Assembly: GCA_002727315.1 (NCBI GenBank)
Contig: PBWR01000021.1
Coordinates: 1 to 56,740 of the forward strand
Reading direction: 5' to 3'
DNA length: 56,740 nucleotides
Origin: Alphaproteobacteria bacterium
Lineage (GTDB): Bacteria > Pseudomonadota > Alphaproteobacteria > UBA6615
Below the pieces are notes generated by a model. That model was not told the DNA's origin, made no database searches, and saw nothing but the letters and a program-made list of their open reading frames with translations. Of the stretch, positions 26,301 through 35,372 are shown one piece after another (the stretch's first letter is position 1; every line of letters starts with the position of its first letter). A program made the translations under genes and the position numbers.

Positions 26301-26576
26301 TTAGCGGTCATCCGCGATACGCGGGGGCGGTCCCTCGAAAGCCTGCAGGCGATTGCCCTGCCCCTCCTGGGGCGTTTTATAAGAGTCGGGCGCACCGATC
26401 GTGCCGTAATAGTAAATCAGCGTGACCGGTAGCGGCGCGGGATCTTCGAGCCAGCCGGCTGACAGGAACTCGTCGAAATCCAGCGCATATTCCGACTAGG
26501 GATTCGCGCACGCGGACACCAACAGGGCAACCCCCAGCGGCATCCATCGGCAGTGGTCTTTACAGATCGAGCGCAT
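26301..26576 (-). pseudogene. Small lipoprotein interrupted by an in-frame amber codon
   Basis: Reading from ATG 26576, GAGGA lies seven bases upstream. The first 26 codons encode a basic start and hydrophobic LGVALLVSAC with a lipobox Cys23, then ANP, then TAG at 26498-26496. The same frame continues with 64 good codons, beginning SEYALDFDEFL and rich in Pro and Tyr, to a TAA at 26301. Codon choice after the TAG looks like that of a real gene. The simplest reading is a lipoprotein of 91 residues broken by one nonsense change; a sequencing error or stop readthrough are alternatives. I do not recognise the family. Confidence 0.65.
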
Positions 26577-26646
26577 ATCTCGGTCCTCGCGTGAAGAATC
26601 AAGCTAGCGCTGGAGGGTTAAGAGAGGCTTTAACCCGGCTCAACGG

Positions 26647-27645
26647 TCAGGCGTTGACATCGATCACGGCGCGCCCACGCACATCGCCGTTCAATATCGC
26701 CTTCGCAAGCGCTTCTGCCTCTCCAAGCGAAGACACGTTGGTCATCGCGTTGAGCTTGTCGAGCGGCAGGTCCTCGGCGATGCGTTGCCAGATCCGGAGC
26801 CGGTGCTCCTTGGGCTGCATGACGGAATCGATACCCAGTATGTTCACGCCGCGCAGCAGGAACGGGAGCACCGTGGTCTCCAACGTATTGCCGCCGGCCA
26901 GGCCGCAGGCCGCAACAGAGCCGCCATATTTCATTTGCGCAAGCACCGTTGCCAGAGTTTTCCCGGCAACTGCGTCAACACATCCTGCCCACCGTTCACG
27001 CTCCAGCGGCCGCACCTCGGCCTCGGACAGTTCGACGCGGTCGATCATTTCCGCCGCGCCCAGATCCTTCAGATAGGATTCTTGCTCGCGGCGCCCCGAA
27101 GAGCCGACCACCGTGTACCCGCGTTTGGCGAGAATCGCGACCGCAACACTGCCGACACCGCCGGCCGCACCGGTGACAAGAACTTCACCCTGGTCCGGTG
27201 ACAATCCATGTACCTCGAGCGCATCGACACAAAGCATCGATGTGAAACCTGCCGTGCCGACCGCCATTGCCTGTTGCGCCGAAAGACCGTCAGGGAGCGG
27301 GACGAGCCAGTCGGCCTTGACCCGCGCCTTCTGCGCAAGACCGCCCCAGTGAATTTCACCGACGCGCCATCCGGTGAGCACAACCTGATCACCCGGCTTG
27401 AAATTCTCGTTGTCCGACTGCTCGACGGTGCCGGCAAAATCGATGCCCGGGATATGGGGAAATTCGCGCACCAGGCGACCCACATTCCCGTTTATGACCA
27501 GACCGTCCTTGTAATTGATCGTCGAATAGTCGACCGCAACGGTGACATCCCCCTCGGGAAGGTCGGCAACGGGAACATCGCGCAAACCAGCCGAAAAGGC
27601 GTCGTCATCCTGATCCAGCTGAATCGCCTTAAAAGTTTCACTCAT
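26647..27645 (-). CDS. acuI: AcuI/YhdH-family zinc-independent quinone oxidoreductase (acryloyl-CoA reductase type)
   Basis: This 332-residue medium-chain reductase matches the YhdH/AcuI group. The N-terminal domain carries NYKDGLVINGN and IPGIDFAGTV; the NADP-binding fold carries VTGAAGGVGSVAVAIL, and SSGR is a typical NADPH-phosphate-binding loop. The zinc-ligand residues of classical alcohol dehydrogenases are absent, as expected in this group. AcuI reduces acryloyl-CoA to propionyl-CoA, clearing acrylate made in DMSP or propionate-related metabolism. The symbol rests on motif similarity only. It lies 79 bp after the thiolase in the same direction. The 26577-26646 gap holds a weak inverted repeat (GGGTTAA / TTAACCC, 26615-26636) without a T-run. 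Confidence 0.82.
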   Translation of the reverse strand: MSETFKAIQLDQDDDAFSAGLRDVPVADLPEGDVTVAVDYSTINYKDGLVINGNVGRLVREFPHIPGIDFAGTVEQSDNENFKPGDQVVLTGWRVGEIHWGGLAQKARVKADWLVPLPDGLSAQQAMAVGTAGFTSMLCVDALEVHGLSPDQGEVLVTGAAGGVGSVAVAILAKRGYTVVGSSGRREQESYLKDLGAAEMIDRVELSEAEVRPLERERWAGCVDAVAGKTLATVLAQMKYGGSVAACGLAGGNTLETTVLPFLLRGVNILGIDSVMQPKEHRLRIWQRIAEDLPLDKLNAMTNVSSLGEAEALAKAILNGDVRGRAVIDVNA

Positions 27646-27724
27646 CGGATACTCTCTGGAAAACGGGCAAAAGTTCGGGCCCCGCGCGCGGCATCACTGC
27701 GCCCGTGGGACATCGTCTCGGCGG

Positions 27725-28882
27725 TTACCGCAACGGTTCCAGGATCGAGACATAGCTCGACACCGCCGAGCCACCCATGTTGAACACCGCGCCGAACTTC
27801 GGATTGTCGAGCTGCAGGTCCCCGGCCGTTCCCGTGAGCTGCATGGCGGCAATGGCGTGCATCGAAAGCCCCGTGGCGCCCAGGGGGTGACCCTTGGACT
27901 TCAGGCCACCGGACCGGTTGATCGGCAACTTCCCGTCGGCGTGGGTCCAGCCTTCCTTGATCGCCACCTCGCCCTGGCCTTTTTCGGTCAGGCCGAGCGC
28001 CTCATAGGTCAGCAGTTCGGCGCTGGTGAAACAGTCATGCACTTCGGCAAAGCCGAGATCGTCCAGTGTCAGGCCCGCTTCCGAAAAGGCCTTGGCGAAT
28101 GCGGTGGCCGGGCCTTCGAAGGCGATCACGGTCCGGCGCGACATGGGCAGGTAGTCCTGCACATGTTGGGCAGCCCGGAAATAGACCGCCTTGTCCATGC
28201 GCAGCGCGGTGTCGACATCGGTCAGGACGATCGCCGCGGCACCATCCGACACCAGCGAACAGTCCGTCCGCTTGAGCGGACCGGCGACAATCGGGTTCTT
28301 GTCCGACACGTTGCGGCAGAAATCGTAGCCGAGATCCTTCTGCAGCTGGGCGTAGGGGTTGTCGCAACCGTTCTTGTGATTCTTCGCTGCGATCATCGCC
28401 AGCGCGTCGGACTTGTCGCCGTATTCCTGGAAGTAGCGATCGGTGATGTGCCCGAAAATCTCCGCGAAGCTGGAAGCCGATTCCTCTCGCAGATAAGACG
28501 CCTTGGACAGAATTCCGCCAAGCACCTCACCGCTGACATCGGTCATCTTCTCGACGCCGACCACCAGGACGATCCGGCCGCGTCGCGCCGCGATATGATT
28601 GATGCCCTGGTAGATCGCAGCGGACCCGGTCGCGCATGCATTCTCGACATGGGTTGCGGGTTTGAACCGGAGGTCTTCATGGGCCTGCAACACCAGCGAA
28701 GCCGGAAACTCCTGCTGCACGAAGCCCCCACCGAAAGTTCCCAGGTAGATGGCGTCGACATCCTTCGGCTCGACGCCGGCATCGGCCATGGCTCCGGCCG
28801 CGACGCTGACAATCATGTCTTCGACATCGTCATCGCGTTTTCCGAACTTCAGATGGTCCCAACCAACGATGCAGGCGTTCAT
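27725..28882 (-). CDS. Thiolase family protein (SCP2-type acetyl-CoA acyltransferase)
   Basis: This 385-residue thiolase has its nucleophile in HVENACATGSAA (Cys83), an AEVHDCFTSAELL motif typical of the SCP2/SCP-x branch, and the oxyanion-hole GHPLGATG. The usual second catalytic cysteine of FadA-type thiolases is not clear; its place holds GGSAV. It should condense or cleave acyl-CoA, and in this branch some members act on short-chain or hydroxyacyl-CoA. It sits ahead of the acuI-like gene in the same direction. The 255 bp to the next plus-strand gene hold no clear feature. Confidence 0.85.
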   Translation of the reverse strand: MNACIVGWDHLKFGKRDDDVEDMIVSVAAGAMADAGVEPKDVDAIYLGTFGGGFVQQEFPASLVLQAHEDLRFKPATHVENACATGSAAIYQGINHIAARRGRIVLVVGVEKMTDVSGEVLGGILSKASYLREESASSFAEIFGHITDRYFQEYGDKSDALAMIAAKNHKNGCDNPYAQLQKDLGYDFCRNVSDKNPIVAGPLKRTDCSLVSDGAAAIVLTDVDTALRMDKAVYFRAAQHVQDYLPMSRRTVIAFEGPATAFAKAFSEAGLTLDDLGFAEVHDCFTSAELLTYEALGLTEKGQGEVAIKEGWTHADGKLPINRSGGLKSKGHPLGATGLSMHAIAAMQLTGTAGDLQLDNPKFGAVFNMGGSAVSSYVSILEPLR

Positions 28883-29137
28883 GACCGACTCTCCTATTCT
28901 GATCCAACGGGCCTCGCGGGTCCGCCGTCTTGATTGCTGAATACCCGTTCGGCGTGTTTGAAAAACGGGACTGTGCAGTGCACAAAATATAATCCCGGCG
29001 GCGACAGAAGTCAGCCGCTCTCCATCCCCAGCCTTCTGTGGTTTATCAACAGATTGAATTGTCAGCGATTTCGAGCTCGCATCGCGAACGATCCTCTAAG
29101 ATCACCAACACACCGAGTCCAACCTCGTCGGGACCTC

Positions 29138-29272
29138 ATGATATTCGCCAAGCGCCGAATTCACGTTTTGTCGCTCATGTTGCTGCTTTCGGCCTGCGGC
29201 CAGGCGACCGCCGTCCACGACCTTGAGGGGCGCAGGATCGGTCTGCCCGACTGGCGGCCCATTCTCCCGTAA
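29138..29272 (+). CDS. Very short lipoprotein, possibly the 5' part of a broken gene
   Basis: ATG 29138 begins MIFAKRRIHV, followed by LSLMLLLSAC: a clear lipoprotein signal with Cys20. Only 24 residues follow before TAA at 29270. The same reading frame stays open after the TAA for another 67 codons, with codon use that looks genuine. It may therefore be a complete 44-residue lipoprotein or the first part of a longer gene broken by a stop. Its ribosome site is weak (GGGA, 5-6 bases). Confidence 0.5.
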   Translation: MIFAKRRIHVLSLMLLLSACGQATAVHDLEGRRIGLPDWRPILP

Positions 29273-29281
29273 GAGGCACGG

Positions 29282-29738
29282 ATGGAAATCGCCGACACGG
29301 ATGTACCCGTCCTGGCGCGCAAGAAGATCGACCTGCCGAGCCGATATCTGGAACGGTGGACAATCGAAGTGGGGCATTTGGTCTACGAAGCGCTGGCCCA
29401 GGGGGGATTCGGGCCGGAGAGCGAGAGCCGGTCCTATCTCCGGCGCTTGTACGGCCGGGACCCGGTCCTTTCTTGAGCGCGGAATCAAGATCGTCGATTC
29501 CAAGATCCAGTTTCGGCACGGCCTCACCTTTGCCGTCGCACACTTCGAAGCGTTGACCTGCTTCGTGTTCGTTTCAATCTTCGGGGAATCACGCTTTGCG
29601 GACAGCCCCGGCGACCGACTGTTGCGGGGTGGCATCTGCCGCTCCGCCCAGGTCGCGGATGCATCCGGCGAGCTTCCGAATTTCATTCAACTACTGGAAT
29701 CACTTCGCGCAGAAAATGCGCCGATTCTGACCAAATAG
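29282..29738 (+). pseudogene. Frameshifted remnant of an unrecognised gene
   Basis: After the TAA the same frame continues from ATG 29282, with AAGAGG five bases before it. It encodes 64 residues (MEIADTDVPVLARKK, then RYLERWTIEVGHLVYEALAQ) to a TGA at 29474. The next frame stays open from there to a TAG at 29736 and reads well (ERGIKIVDSKIQFRHGLTF ... NFIQLLESLRAEN). A single +1 shift near 29470 would join them. The arrangement suggests a gene decayed by at least one frameshift, alongside the lipoprotein segment before it. The family is not recognised. An overlapping minus-strand frame is probably a shadow. Confidence 0.45.
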
Positions 29739-29746
29739 CGTATCGC

Positions 29747-31522
29747 TCAGGCGGCTTTTCGCCCCCGTTCCAGGGAATCGCGGACACCGTCCGTTTCACC
29801 GACACCCAGAACGTGGTGGTTGTGCCACAGTGCGTAGAACAGGAGCATCCAGGCCGCAAACCCCTGCCGCTTGCCGGTCTTCGCAAACAGCGCCTCCACG
29901 GCGCGCGGCTCGCACACTTCCAGGACGCCGGGCTGGTAGGCCACGAGAGGCGCGATTTCCTGTGCCCGCGCCTCGATCCATTCCGCGACGGGTACACTGA
30001 AGCCGCGCTTGCGTTCAAATGAACGTGCTTCGGGCAATACACCGTCCAGCCACTTTCGCAGGATCCATTTTCCAAGCCCGTCACGAATCTTCAAACCGTC
30101 CGGCAACCGGAACGCCACCGCCGCGACATCGGGATCGAGGAAGGGTGTCCGCCCCTCGACGCCGTGCGCCATCAGGCAGCGATCAACCTTGATCAGCAGA
30201 TCGTTCGGCAGCCAGTCGGCACAATCAGAGGCCTGTGCCGCCTGCAGACGGCTGAGGGATTCCGTCTCCGAGGTCTGCTCGGTTGCAGCGATCCCGTCTC
30301 GCCATCCCGCCGGCTGGTCTCGCAACACACCGAGGCCATCGAACACACCGCGCGCGCGCATTCTCCGCCCGCCCTGCCACCAAGGCCGCATCGCACTGCG
30401 ATATCGGCCGTAGCCGGCGAACAGTTCGTCACCGCCTTCGCCGGTGAGGACGACCTTGAGGCCTTCGCGCTTGACCGCCTCAGCCAAAAGAAATGTGGGG
30501 ACCATCGCATAGTCGGCGGTCGGATCGTCCATGGCAGCGGCGATGCGCGGCAGCTCCCGCCAGAACGTATCGGCATCGATTGCAAGATCATGCATCTCGG
30601 CGCCGGTGACCGCCGCCAGTTCGCGTGCCCGCGCACGCTCGTCAGGCACCGATGTGCCGACAAACCCCGCTGTAAAGGCCTGGACCGGATTCTCGTTCAG
30701 CTCGGCCATCAGCGCCAGGAGTGCCGAGCTGTCGACCCCGCCCGACAGGAACATCCCATAAGGAACATCGGAACGCTGATGCACTTCGACGCTGTTGCGA
30801 AGTGCGCTGTCCAGCAGTTCAAGCGCCGTTTCCTCCGACCAGTCGGCCACACCATCGTCGGGCAGGACCTGGCGACGGCGGCGCGCGACGATCCGTCCGT
30901 CCCGCACAACCACGGACTCACCGGGCAGCACCCGGTTGATCGACTGAAAGACCGTCTCCGCGCCGGTCGTGAACTGCAGCTGCAGCAACTCGTTCAGTGC
31001 CGTCGGATTGACCGTCGGCCCGACCATGCCCGAGGTGATCAGGGCTTGCGGCTCCGAGGCGAACACGAAGCCGGCATCTGTCTGGGCATAGTAGAGCGGC
31101 TTGATGCCGAACGGATCGCGCGCCAGGACCAGCTGTCCCTCAATCGGGTCGTACAGCGCGATCGCATACATGCCGCGCAGGTGATCGACGAAGTCGAGAC
31201 CGTATTTCCGGTACAGGTGCAACGGGGGCTCGCAGTCCGATCGCGTCGTGAACGCGTCGGGATCCAGCTGATCGTGCAACTCGAGATAATTGTAGATTTC
31301 GCCGTTGGCGACGAGGACGGCGCCGCCCGGCTCGTAGAGCGGTTGCTGACCGGTCTCCAGATCAATAATCGCCAGGCGAGTCTGCCCGAGTGCCACATTA
31401 CGGGCCGTATAGGCACCCTCTCCGTCCGGGCCGCGATGGCGCAGTGAATCGACAAGCCGTTGCAGCACTGCCTCCTCGACAGTGGCACCCCCAGCGCTCA
31501 TCACACCTGCAATTCCGCACAT
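29747..31522 (-). CDS. asnB: Asparagine synthase (glutamine-hydrolysing)
   Basis: This 591-residue protein starts MCGIAGV, so Cys2 is the N-terminal glutaminase nucleophile. The glutaminase domain covers about 1-200. The synthetase domain follows with SGGVDSSALLAL, the PP-loop that binds ATP, and GEGGDELFAGYGRY. AsnB converts aspartate to asparagine using glutamine. In polysaccharide loci, related proteins often amidate sugars or amino sugars instead, and this copy is the last gene of a three-glycosyltransferase operon. That favours amidation of a uronic acid or a similar group, but general asparagine synthesis cannot be excluded. It starts 2 bp after the GT4 gene. Confidence 0.87.
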   Translation of the reverse strand: MCGIAGVMSAGGATVEEAVLQRLVDSLRHRGPDGEGAYTARNVALGQTRLAIIDLETGQQPLYEPGGAVLVANGEIYNYLELHDQLDPDAFTTRSDCEPPLHLYRKYGLDFVDHLRGMYAIALYDPIEGQLVLARDPFGIKPLYYAQTDAGFVFASEPQALITSGMVGPTVNPTALNELLQLQFTTGAETVFQSINRVLPGESVVVRDGRIVARRRRQVLPDDGVADWSEETALELLDSALRNSVEVHQRSDVPYGMFLSGGVDSSALLALMAELNENPVQAFTAGFVGTSVPDERARARELAAVTGAEMHDLAIDADTFWRELPRIAAAMDDPTADYAMVPTFLLAEAVKREGLKVVLTGEGGDELFAGYGRYRSAMRPWWQGGRRMRARGVFDGLGVLRDQPAGWRDGIAATEQTSETESLSRLQAAQASDCADWLPNDLLIKVDRCLMAHGVEGRTPFLDPDVAAVAFRLPDGLKIRDGLGKWILRKWLDGVLPEARSFERKRGFSVPVAEWIEARAQEIAPLVAYQPGVLEVCEPRAVEALFAKTGKRQGFAAWMLLFYALWHNHHVLGVGETDGVRDSLERGRKAA

Positions 31523-31524
31523 CG

Positions 31525-32556
31525 TCAGGTCACCTGCTCGAAGAATTTGAGGTAGGCGTCAACGACCGCTTGTTCGGTGTAGTTCTTTTCAAACCGACGA
31601 TGTCCTTCATCGGCAAGTCGCTCGGCCAGCGCCGCATCCTTTGACAACGTCCGAATGCCTTCGGCCAACGCCGCGGAATCATCCACCGGCACGATCACGC
31701 CCGCCTCGTTTTCGCCGATCAGTCCCGCCGGCCCGGACGCGGCAGCCGCCACCACCGGTTTCCGGGCAGCCCAGGCCTCAAGCACGATGTTGCCGAGCGG
31801 TTCCTGCCGCGACGGGCAAACGAAGATGTCACAAGCCTGCATGAGTGCGTCGGAATCGTCCCGCCAGCCGAGGAACCGAACACGTGAATCAACACCCAGT
31901 TCTGCTGCCAGCTGGGACAGTTCACCGGCTTCCGGCCCTTCGCCGGCAATCCAGAGCCAGGCGTCGGGCAAATCCGTCATCGTGCGCAAAAGGACGTCGA
32001 ATGCCTTGTTTTCATGCAGACGCCCCATCGCGAGGAGCAACGGTGCATCCAGGGGCGTATCGAAGCCGAGACGCGATATGGCCGGGCGAGACGGTGGATG
32101 CACGAAATTGGGCAGGTAGATGATCTTGTCTCGGTCAAATCCCTGCCCGGCAATATGTTCGACTATCTCCTCGGTGTTGCCGATGAGATAGTCGCAATGC
32201 CGGTAGTACTTCAGATCATAGTATCCGCCGAGACGTCCGATCAGCTTGTACGCGCCTGGCTTTTGCGCCTTTGGCGTCGCCCAGGTGGCGCGGCTCATCC
32301 AGCTCAGAACCACGTCGGGTTTGAAGCGGTCGATTTCGCGTTGCAGGGCGGGCCGTGTTCGGAAGTCCATCCGCCCGCCAAAGGGTAGCTCCACGGGATC
32401 CACCCCGCCGTTGCGAAGTGCGCGCGCACGCACGGCGTCTCGCCGGATGATAACCCGCTGATCGAGGGCCGTCGCGCCGAATGCGATCGCAAGTCGCACG
32501 AAGAACGCCTCGGCACCGCCGACCTCGGCTCCCGCCATGGCCTGGAGCAATCGCAC
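31525..32556 (-). CDS. GT4 family glycosyltransferase
   Basis: This 343-residue GT-B fold protein has a glycine-rich N-terminal motif (MAGAEVGGAEAF) and the family-4 signature EPLGNIVLE near residue 255, in which the two Glu residues contact the donor nucleotide-sugar. LLAMGRLHENK and WIAGEGPEAGEL mark the C-terminal nucleotide-binding half. GT4 enzymes with retaining chemistry commonly build the LPS core. It lies between a GT2 gene (2 bp before) and asparagine synthase (2 bp after), so all four genes form one operon. The donor sugar is unknown. Confidence 0.88.
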   Translation of the reverse strand: MRLLQAMAGAEVGGAEAFFVRLAIAFGATALDQRVIIRRDAVRARALRNGGVDPVELPFGGRMDFRTRPALQREIDRFKPDVVLSWMSRATWATPKAQKPGAYKLIGRLGGYYDLKYYRHCDYLIGNTEEIVEHIAGQGFDRDKIIYLPNFVHPPSRPAISRLGFDTPLDAPLLLAMGRLHENKAFDVLLRTMTDLPDAWLWIAGEGPEAGELSQLAAELGVDSRVRFLGWRDDSDALMQACDIFVCPSRQEPLGNIVLEAWAARKPVVAAAASGPAGLIGENEAGVIVPVDDSAALAEGIRTLSKDAALAERLADEGHRRFEKNYTEQAVVDAYLKFFEQVT

Positions 32557-32558
32557 GG

Positions 32559-33341
32559 TCAGTCGTCCTCCAGATTGGCCTTGAGATAACTGATGATGGG
32601 ATACAGGCCCGCCATCAAGGCAATCAGAAATCCATACTGGCCTTCACGATAGCCGCGTCGGGAGACGTAGCACTTCCAGAAACGTGAAAAGATGCGGCGG
32701 ACATTTGCCTTGAAGGATCCGATCTCGCCGGATGCACGCAGGTCTCGGGCCCGCGCGTCCGTATACCGATCGAGACGGCGAAGCATGTCCGAAATGTCAC
32801 GATCCACATAGTGAATCATGTGCTCAGTCAGGCTCCCGGAGTCGCCGGATAATTCGAGCGCAGGGTGGACCCGCTGCTCGCCCCAAAGTTTGGCGGAACC
32901 ACGGCTCGGGTCTTTCGCAAACAACCGCACCGTTGCGGAGACGCCCCAGCCCGGCCCCCAGCCATAGCGGATCAGTCGGTCACCGACATAATTGTGATAG
33001 GGAATCAGGTAGTGGCCGAAGGGCGCATATTCGATCGTCCGGCGAATTTCTTCCGCCAAGTCGGCCGAGACGCGTTCATCCGCATCGACCTCGAGCACCC
33101 AGTCACCGCTGCAGGTATCGATCCCCAGATTACGCCGCGCGCCTTCGATCTCCCAGGCCCCCTCCTCGACGATCACTCCATGGGCCAGGGCGATGTCTTT
33201 CGATCCATCGGTGCAGCGATCGAGAACGACAACGATTTCGTCTGCGAACGCGAGTGTCGCCAGACAATCGCCGAGATGCTGCTCCTCGTTGTGAGCAACC
33301 ACCAGCGCTGACAAGCGCGGCGCTGCTTCTTGCGCGCTCAT
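32559..33341 (-). CDS. GT2 family glycosyltransferase, LPS-core type (WaaE/KdtX-like)
   Basis: This 260-residue GT-A enzyme has LSALVVAHNEEQHLGDCL at the start, VVVLDRCTDGS and EVDADERVS for metal and donor binding. The layout is the short KdtX/WaaE type that transfers a glucose or heptose to the LPS inner core. The ATG at 33341 overlaps the GT9 stop by 4 bp (ATGA), so the two are coupled. The C-terminus includes a hydrophobic stretch (GFLIALMAGLYPIISYL), suggesting attachment to the inner membrane. Confidence 0.87.
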   Translation of the reverse strand: MSAQEAAPRLSALVVAHNEEQHLGDCLATLAFADEIVVVLDRCTDGSKDIALAHGVIVEEGAWEIEGARRNLGIDTCSGDWVLEVDADERVSADLAEEIRRTIEYAPFGHYLIPYHNYVGDRLIRYGWGPGWGVSATVRLFAKDPSRGSAKLWGEQRVHPALELSGDSGSLTEHMIHYVDRDISDMLRRLDRYTDARARDLRASGEIGSFKANVRRIFSRFWKCYVSRRGYREGQYGFLIALMAGLYPIISYLKANLEDD

Positions 33342-34321
33342 GATGCCTCTCCGCCTGTGCGCCGCCACAAGGCGACCGACGCATTCACCACCGTATCGAC
33401 CGCGAGGCTGTCCATCAGTGTCCCGGTCGTCTGGTAGTCATAGTCCGGTGCTCCAATGAGTTCGGACAGAGGCGTTTCCGTCGACACCCAGGCGGTGCAG
33501 GAGCCCCACGGGCCGTATCGCTCCGGCCGGCTCGGCCCGAACAGGCCAAGGGTCGGAATGCCCGCCGCCGCGGCCATATGCATGAGGCCGGAATCGTTGC
33601 CGATGAACAGGGCAGAGCGCGCCAGGCAAGCGCCCGCCGTCGGCAAATCGATTTTCCCGACCAGATCGATAAGCCGGTCATCGGGTATCGCATCAAGGAC
33701 CGGCGCGGCCGCATCACGTTCATCCTCTCCACCGAAAATCGCCACCTTGGCGTCCGGCAATACCGCATTGTCGGTGTTTCCGGATAACCCGGTCAGCCGT
33801 CGGATCGTTTCGACAAACCGCTCCGCGTGCCAGGTCTTGCCGATCCAGTTGGCGGTCGGACCAATCGCGAGAACGCGCGTACCTTTCGGTATCAGATCAA
33901 GGGCGGTTGAACGATGAGTATCGCCGGCCCAAAGATGCGGGATCGGGGGATTCTCCGAGAGGCCCAGTGTTCGCGAAAAACTGACGATCGCATGGTCATC
34001 ATCACCCGACAACGATGGCGCGATGGCACGACGCGCACTGAGCACCGTCCAGGGGATCAACGATCGGCGCAGATCGACCACCAAAGACCAGCGGTAACCC
34101 GAGACCTGCCGCCAGAGATCCCACCAGTGGCGGCCCCTCGGCTGCTTGCCGAATGCGATCAACCGTTCAAGACCCGGCAGCTCCTCGAACAGCGGCGCCG
34201 GAGCGACGCCGCAGGCGACCGTGAATCGCGCCTCGGGATAATTCCTGCCCAGAAAATTCAACAACCCGGACGCCAGGACGGCGTCGCCGATGCGGTTGGG
34301 GCCGACAAAAAGTATTCGCAT
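33338..34321 (-). CDS. GT9 family glycosyltransferase (heptosyltransferase-like)
   Basis: This 327-residue GT-B protein begins MRILFVGPNRIGDAVLASGL, the usual start of ADP-heptose:LPS heptosyltransferases, in which the early Asp is catalytic. FIGNDSGLMHMAAAAGIPTLGLFGP is the C-terminal nucleotide-binding signature of family 9. It is the first gene of the GT9-GT2-GT4-asnB operon and so probably acts early in LPS core assembly. The start at 34321 fits the conserved motif; the longer frame to 34384 has no family similarity. Confidence 0.89.
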   Translation of the reverse strand: MRILFVGPNRIGDAVLASGLLNFLGRNYPEARFTVACGVAPAPLFEELPGLERLIAFGKQPRGRHWWDLWRQVSGYRWSLVVDLRRSLIPWTVLSARRAIAPSLSGDDDHAIVSFSRTLGLSENPPIPHLWAGDTHRSTALDLIPKGTRVLAIGPTANWIGKTWHAERFVETIRRLTGLSGNTDNAVLPDAKVAIFGGEDERDAAAPVLDAIPDDRLIDLVGKIDLPTAGACLARSALFIGNDSGLMHMAAAAGIPTLGLFGPSRPERYGPWGSCTAWVSTETPLSELIGAPDYDYQTTGTLMDSLAVDTVVNASVALWRRTGGEAS

Positions 34322-34491
34322 GACGTTGAGGCTTATACGCGCGTCCCCGGCAGCACGCCAATCGTTGCGAGGCAAAAAGAGCACCCGTCTCGGCTTGCCA
34401 AATCCGCCACCTCAATCCATTTAATGTTCGCTGGCCGCGCACACGCGCTAATCTGTCCCTGTGTAACCGGTGTTGGGAAAAGGAAAGCTAG

Positions 34492-35358
34492 ATGTCAGCC
34501 AGTTTCGCGATTCTCCCCCGCTATGTCGTGGCCATTCGCGGCGCAGACAGCCGAGGCTTCCTACAGGGGCTGATTTCACAGGACATCGAGCGGGTATCCG
34601 ACACATCCGCCGCTTACAGCGCGCTGCTGACCCCGCAGGGTAAGTACCTGCATGACTTCCTTGTATGCGCGTCCGGAGCAGAACTGTTGCTGGATTGCGA
34701 AGCCGGGCGATCCGATGACCTGATTTCAAGACTTTTACGATTCAAGCTCCGCGCCGACGTCACGCTTGAAGCGCGCAGTGACCTTTCCGTCCTCGCGGTC
34801 TTCGGCGCACATGCGTCCGCGACACTCGGGCTATCCGAGACCCCCGGCGCCGCGTCGAATGCGGGGGACCTGATCATCTTCACCGACCCGAGATTGGCCT
34901 CCCTGGGCTGCCGTATCATTGGCCCCGAGCAACAAGCGCGCGCATATGCGGAAAATCACGAAATCCGGGAGACCGGATTCGAAGACTACGACGCGCACCG
35001 GATCGCGCTGGAAGTCCCCGACGGTTCAAGAGACATGGAAATCGAGAAATCCACCCTGCTCGAATCGAATTTCGAACCCCTGAACGGTATCGATTGGGAC
35101 AAGGGTTGTTATATGGGCCAGGAACTGACGGCGCGAACCAAATACCGGGGCCTCGTAAAACGACGGCTTTCCGCGTTTCGCGCCACGAGCCCATCGCAAA
35201 CCCCCGGCCGCCCGGTCATGCTCGGCGACAAGAAGGTTGGCGAAATTCGCTCCCGCAGCGGCGACCATTTGCTCGTTTCCATCCGCCTGGATGCTCTGAC
35301 CGAATCCCCGGACGGCATAACTGCGGAAAAGAGCGGCCTGGAAAGGCTTTCGGACTAG
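34492..35358 (+). CDS. ygfZ: YgfZ/GcvT-domain folate-binding protein for Fe-S cluster assembly
   Basis: This 288-residue protein carries the YgfZ signature KGCYMGQELTARTKYRG near residue 203, whose Cys is conserved in the family. The N-terminal domain resembles the GcvT folate-binding fold (VAIRGADSRGFLQGLISQDI). YgfZ proteins use tetrahydrofolate and help iron-sulfur enzymes such as MiaB to mature or be repaired. The window holds at least two [4Fe-4S] radical SAM enzymes that could use such help, although ygfZ itself is usually constitutive. AAAGGA stands seven bases before the start. It is divergent from the GT9 operon across 170 bp. Confidence 0.9.
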   Translation: MSASFAILPRYVVAIRGADSRGFLQGLISQDIERVSDTSAAYSALLTPQGKYLHDFLVCASGAELLLDCEAGRSDDLISRLLRFKLRADVTLEARSDLSVLAVFGAHASATLGLSETPGAASNAGDLIIFTDPRLASLGCRIIGPEQQARAYAENHEIRETGFEDYDAHRIALEVPDGSRDMEIEKSTLLESNFEPLNGIDWDKGCYMGQELTARTKYRGLVKRRLSAFRATSPSQTPGRPVMLGDKKVGEIRSRSGDHLLVSIRLDALTESPDGITAEKSGLERLSD

Positions 35359-35372
35359 ATTTCTGCGGATTC

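Noticed and set aside
26417-26602. 61-codon minus-strand frame over the amber-interrupted lipoprotein
   Set aside because: It lies in another frame; the frame with ribosome site and lipobox is preferred.
29102-29686. 194-codon minus-strand frame opposite the broken lipoprotein locus
   Set aside because: No start signal or motif; the plus-strand pieces have ribosome sites and a lipoprotein signal.
30164-31447. 427-codon plus-strand frame opposite asnB
   Set aside because: Antisense shadow; composition is typical of a reverse frame of a GC-rich gene.
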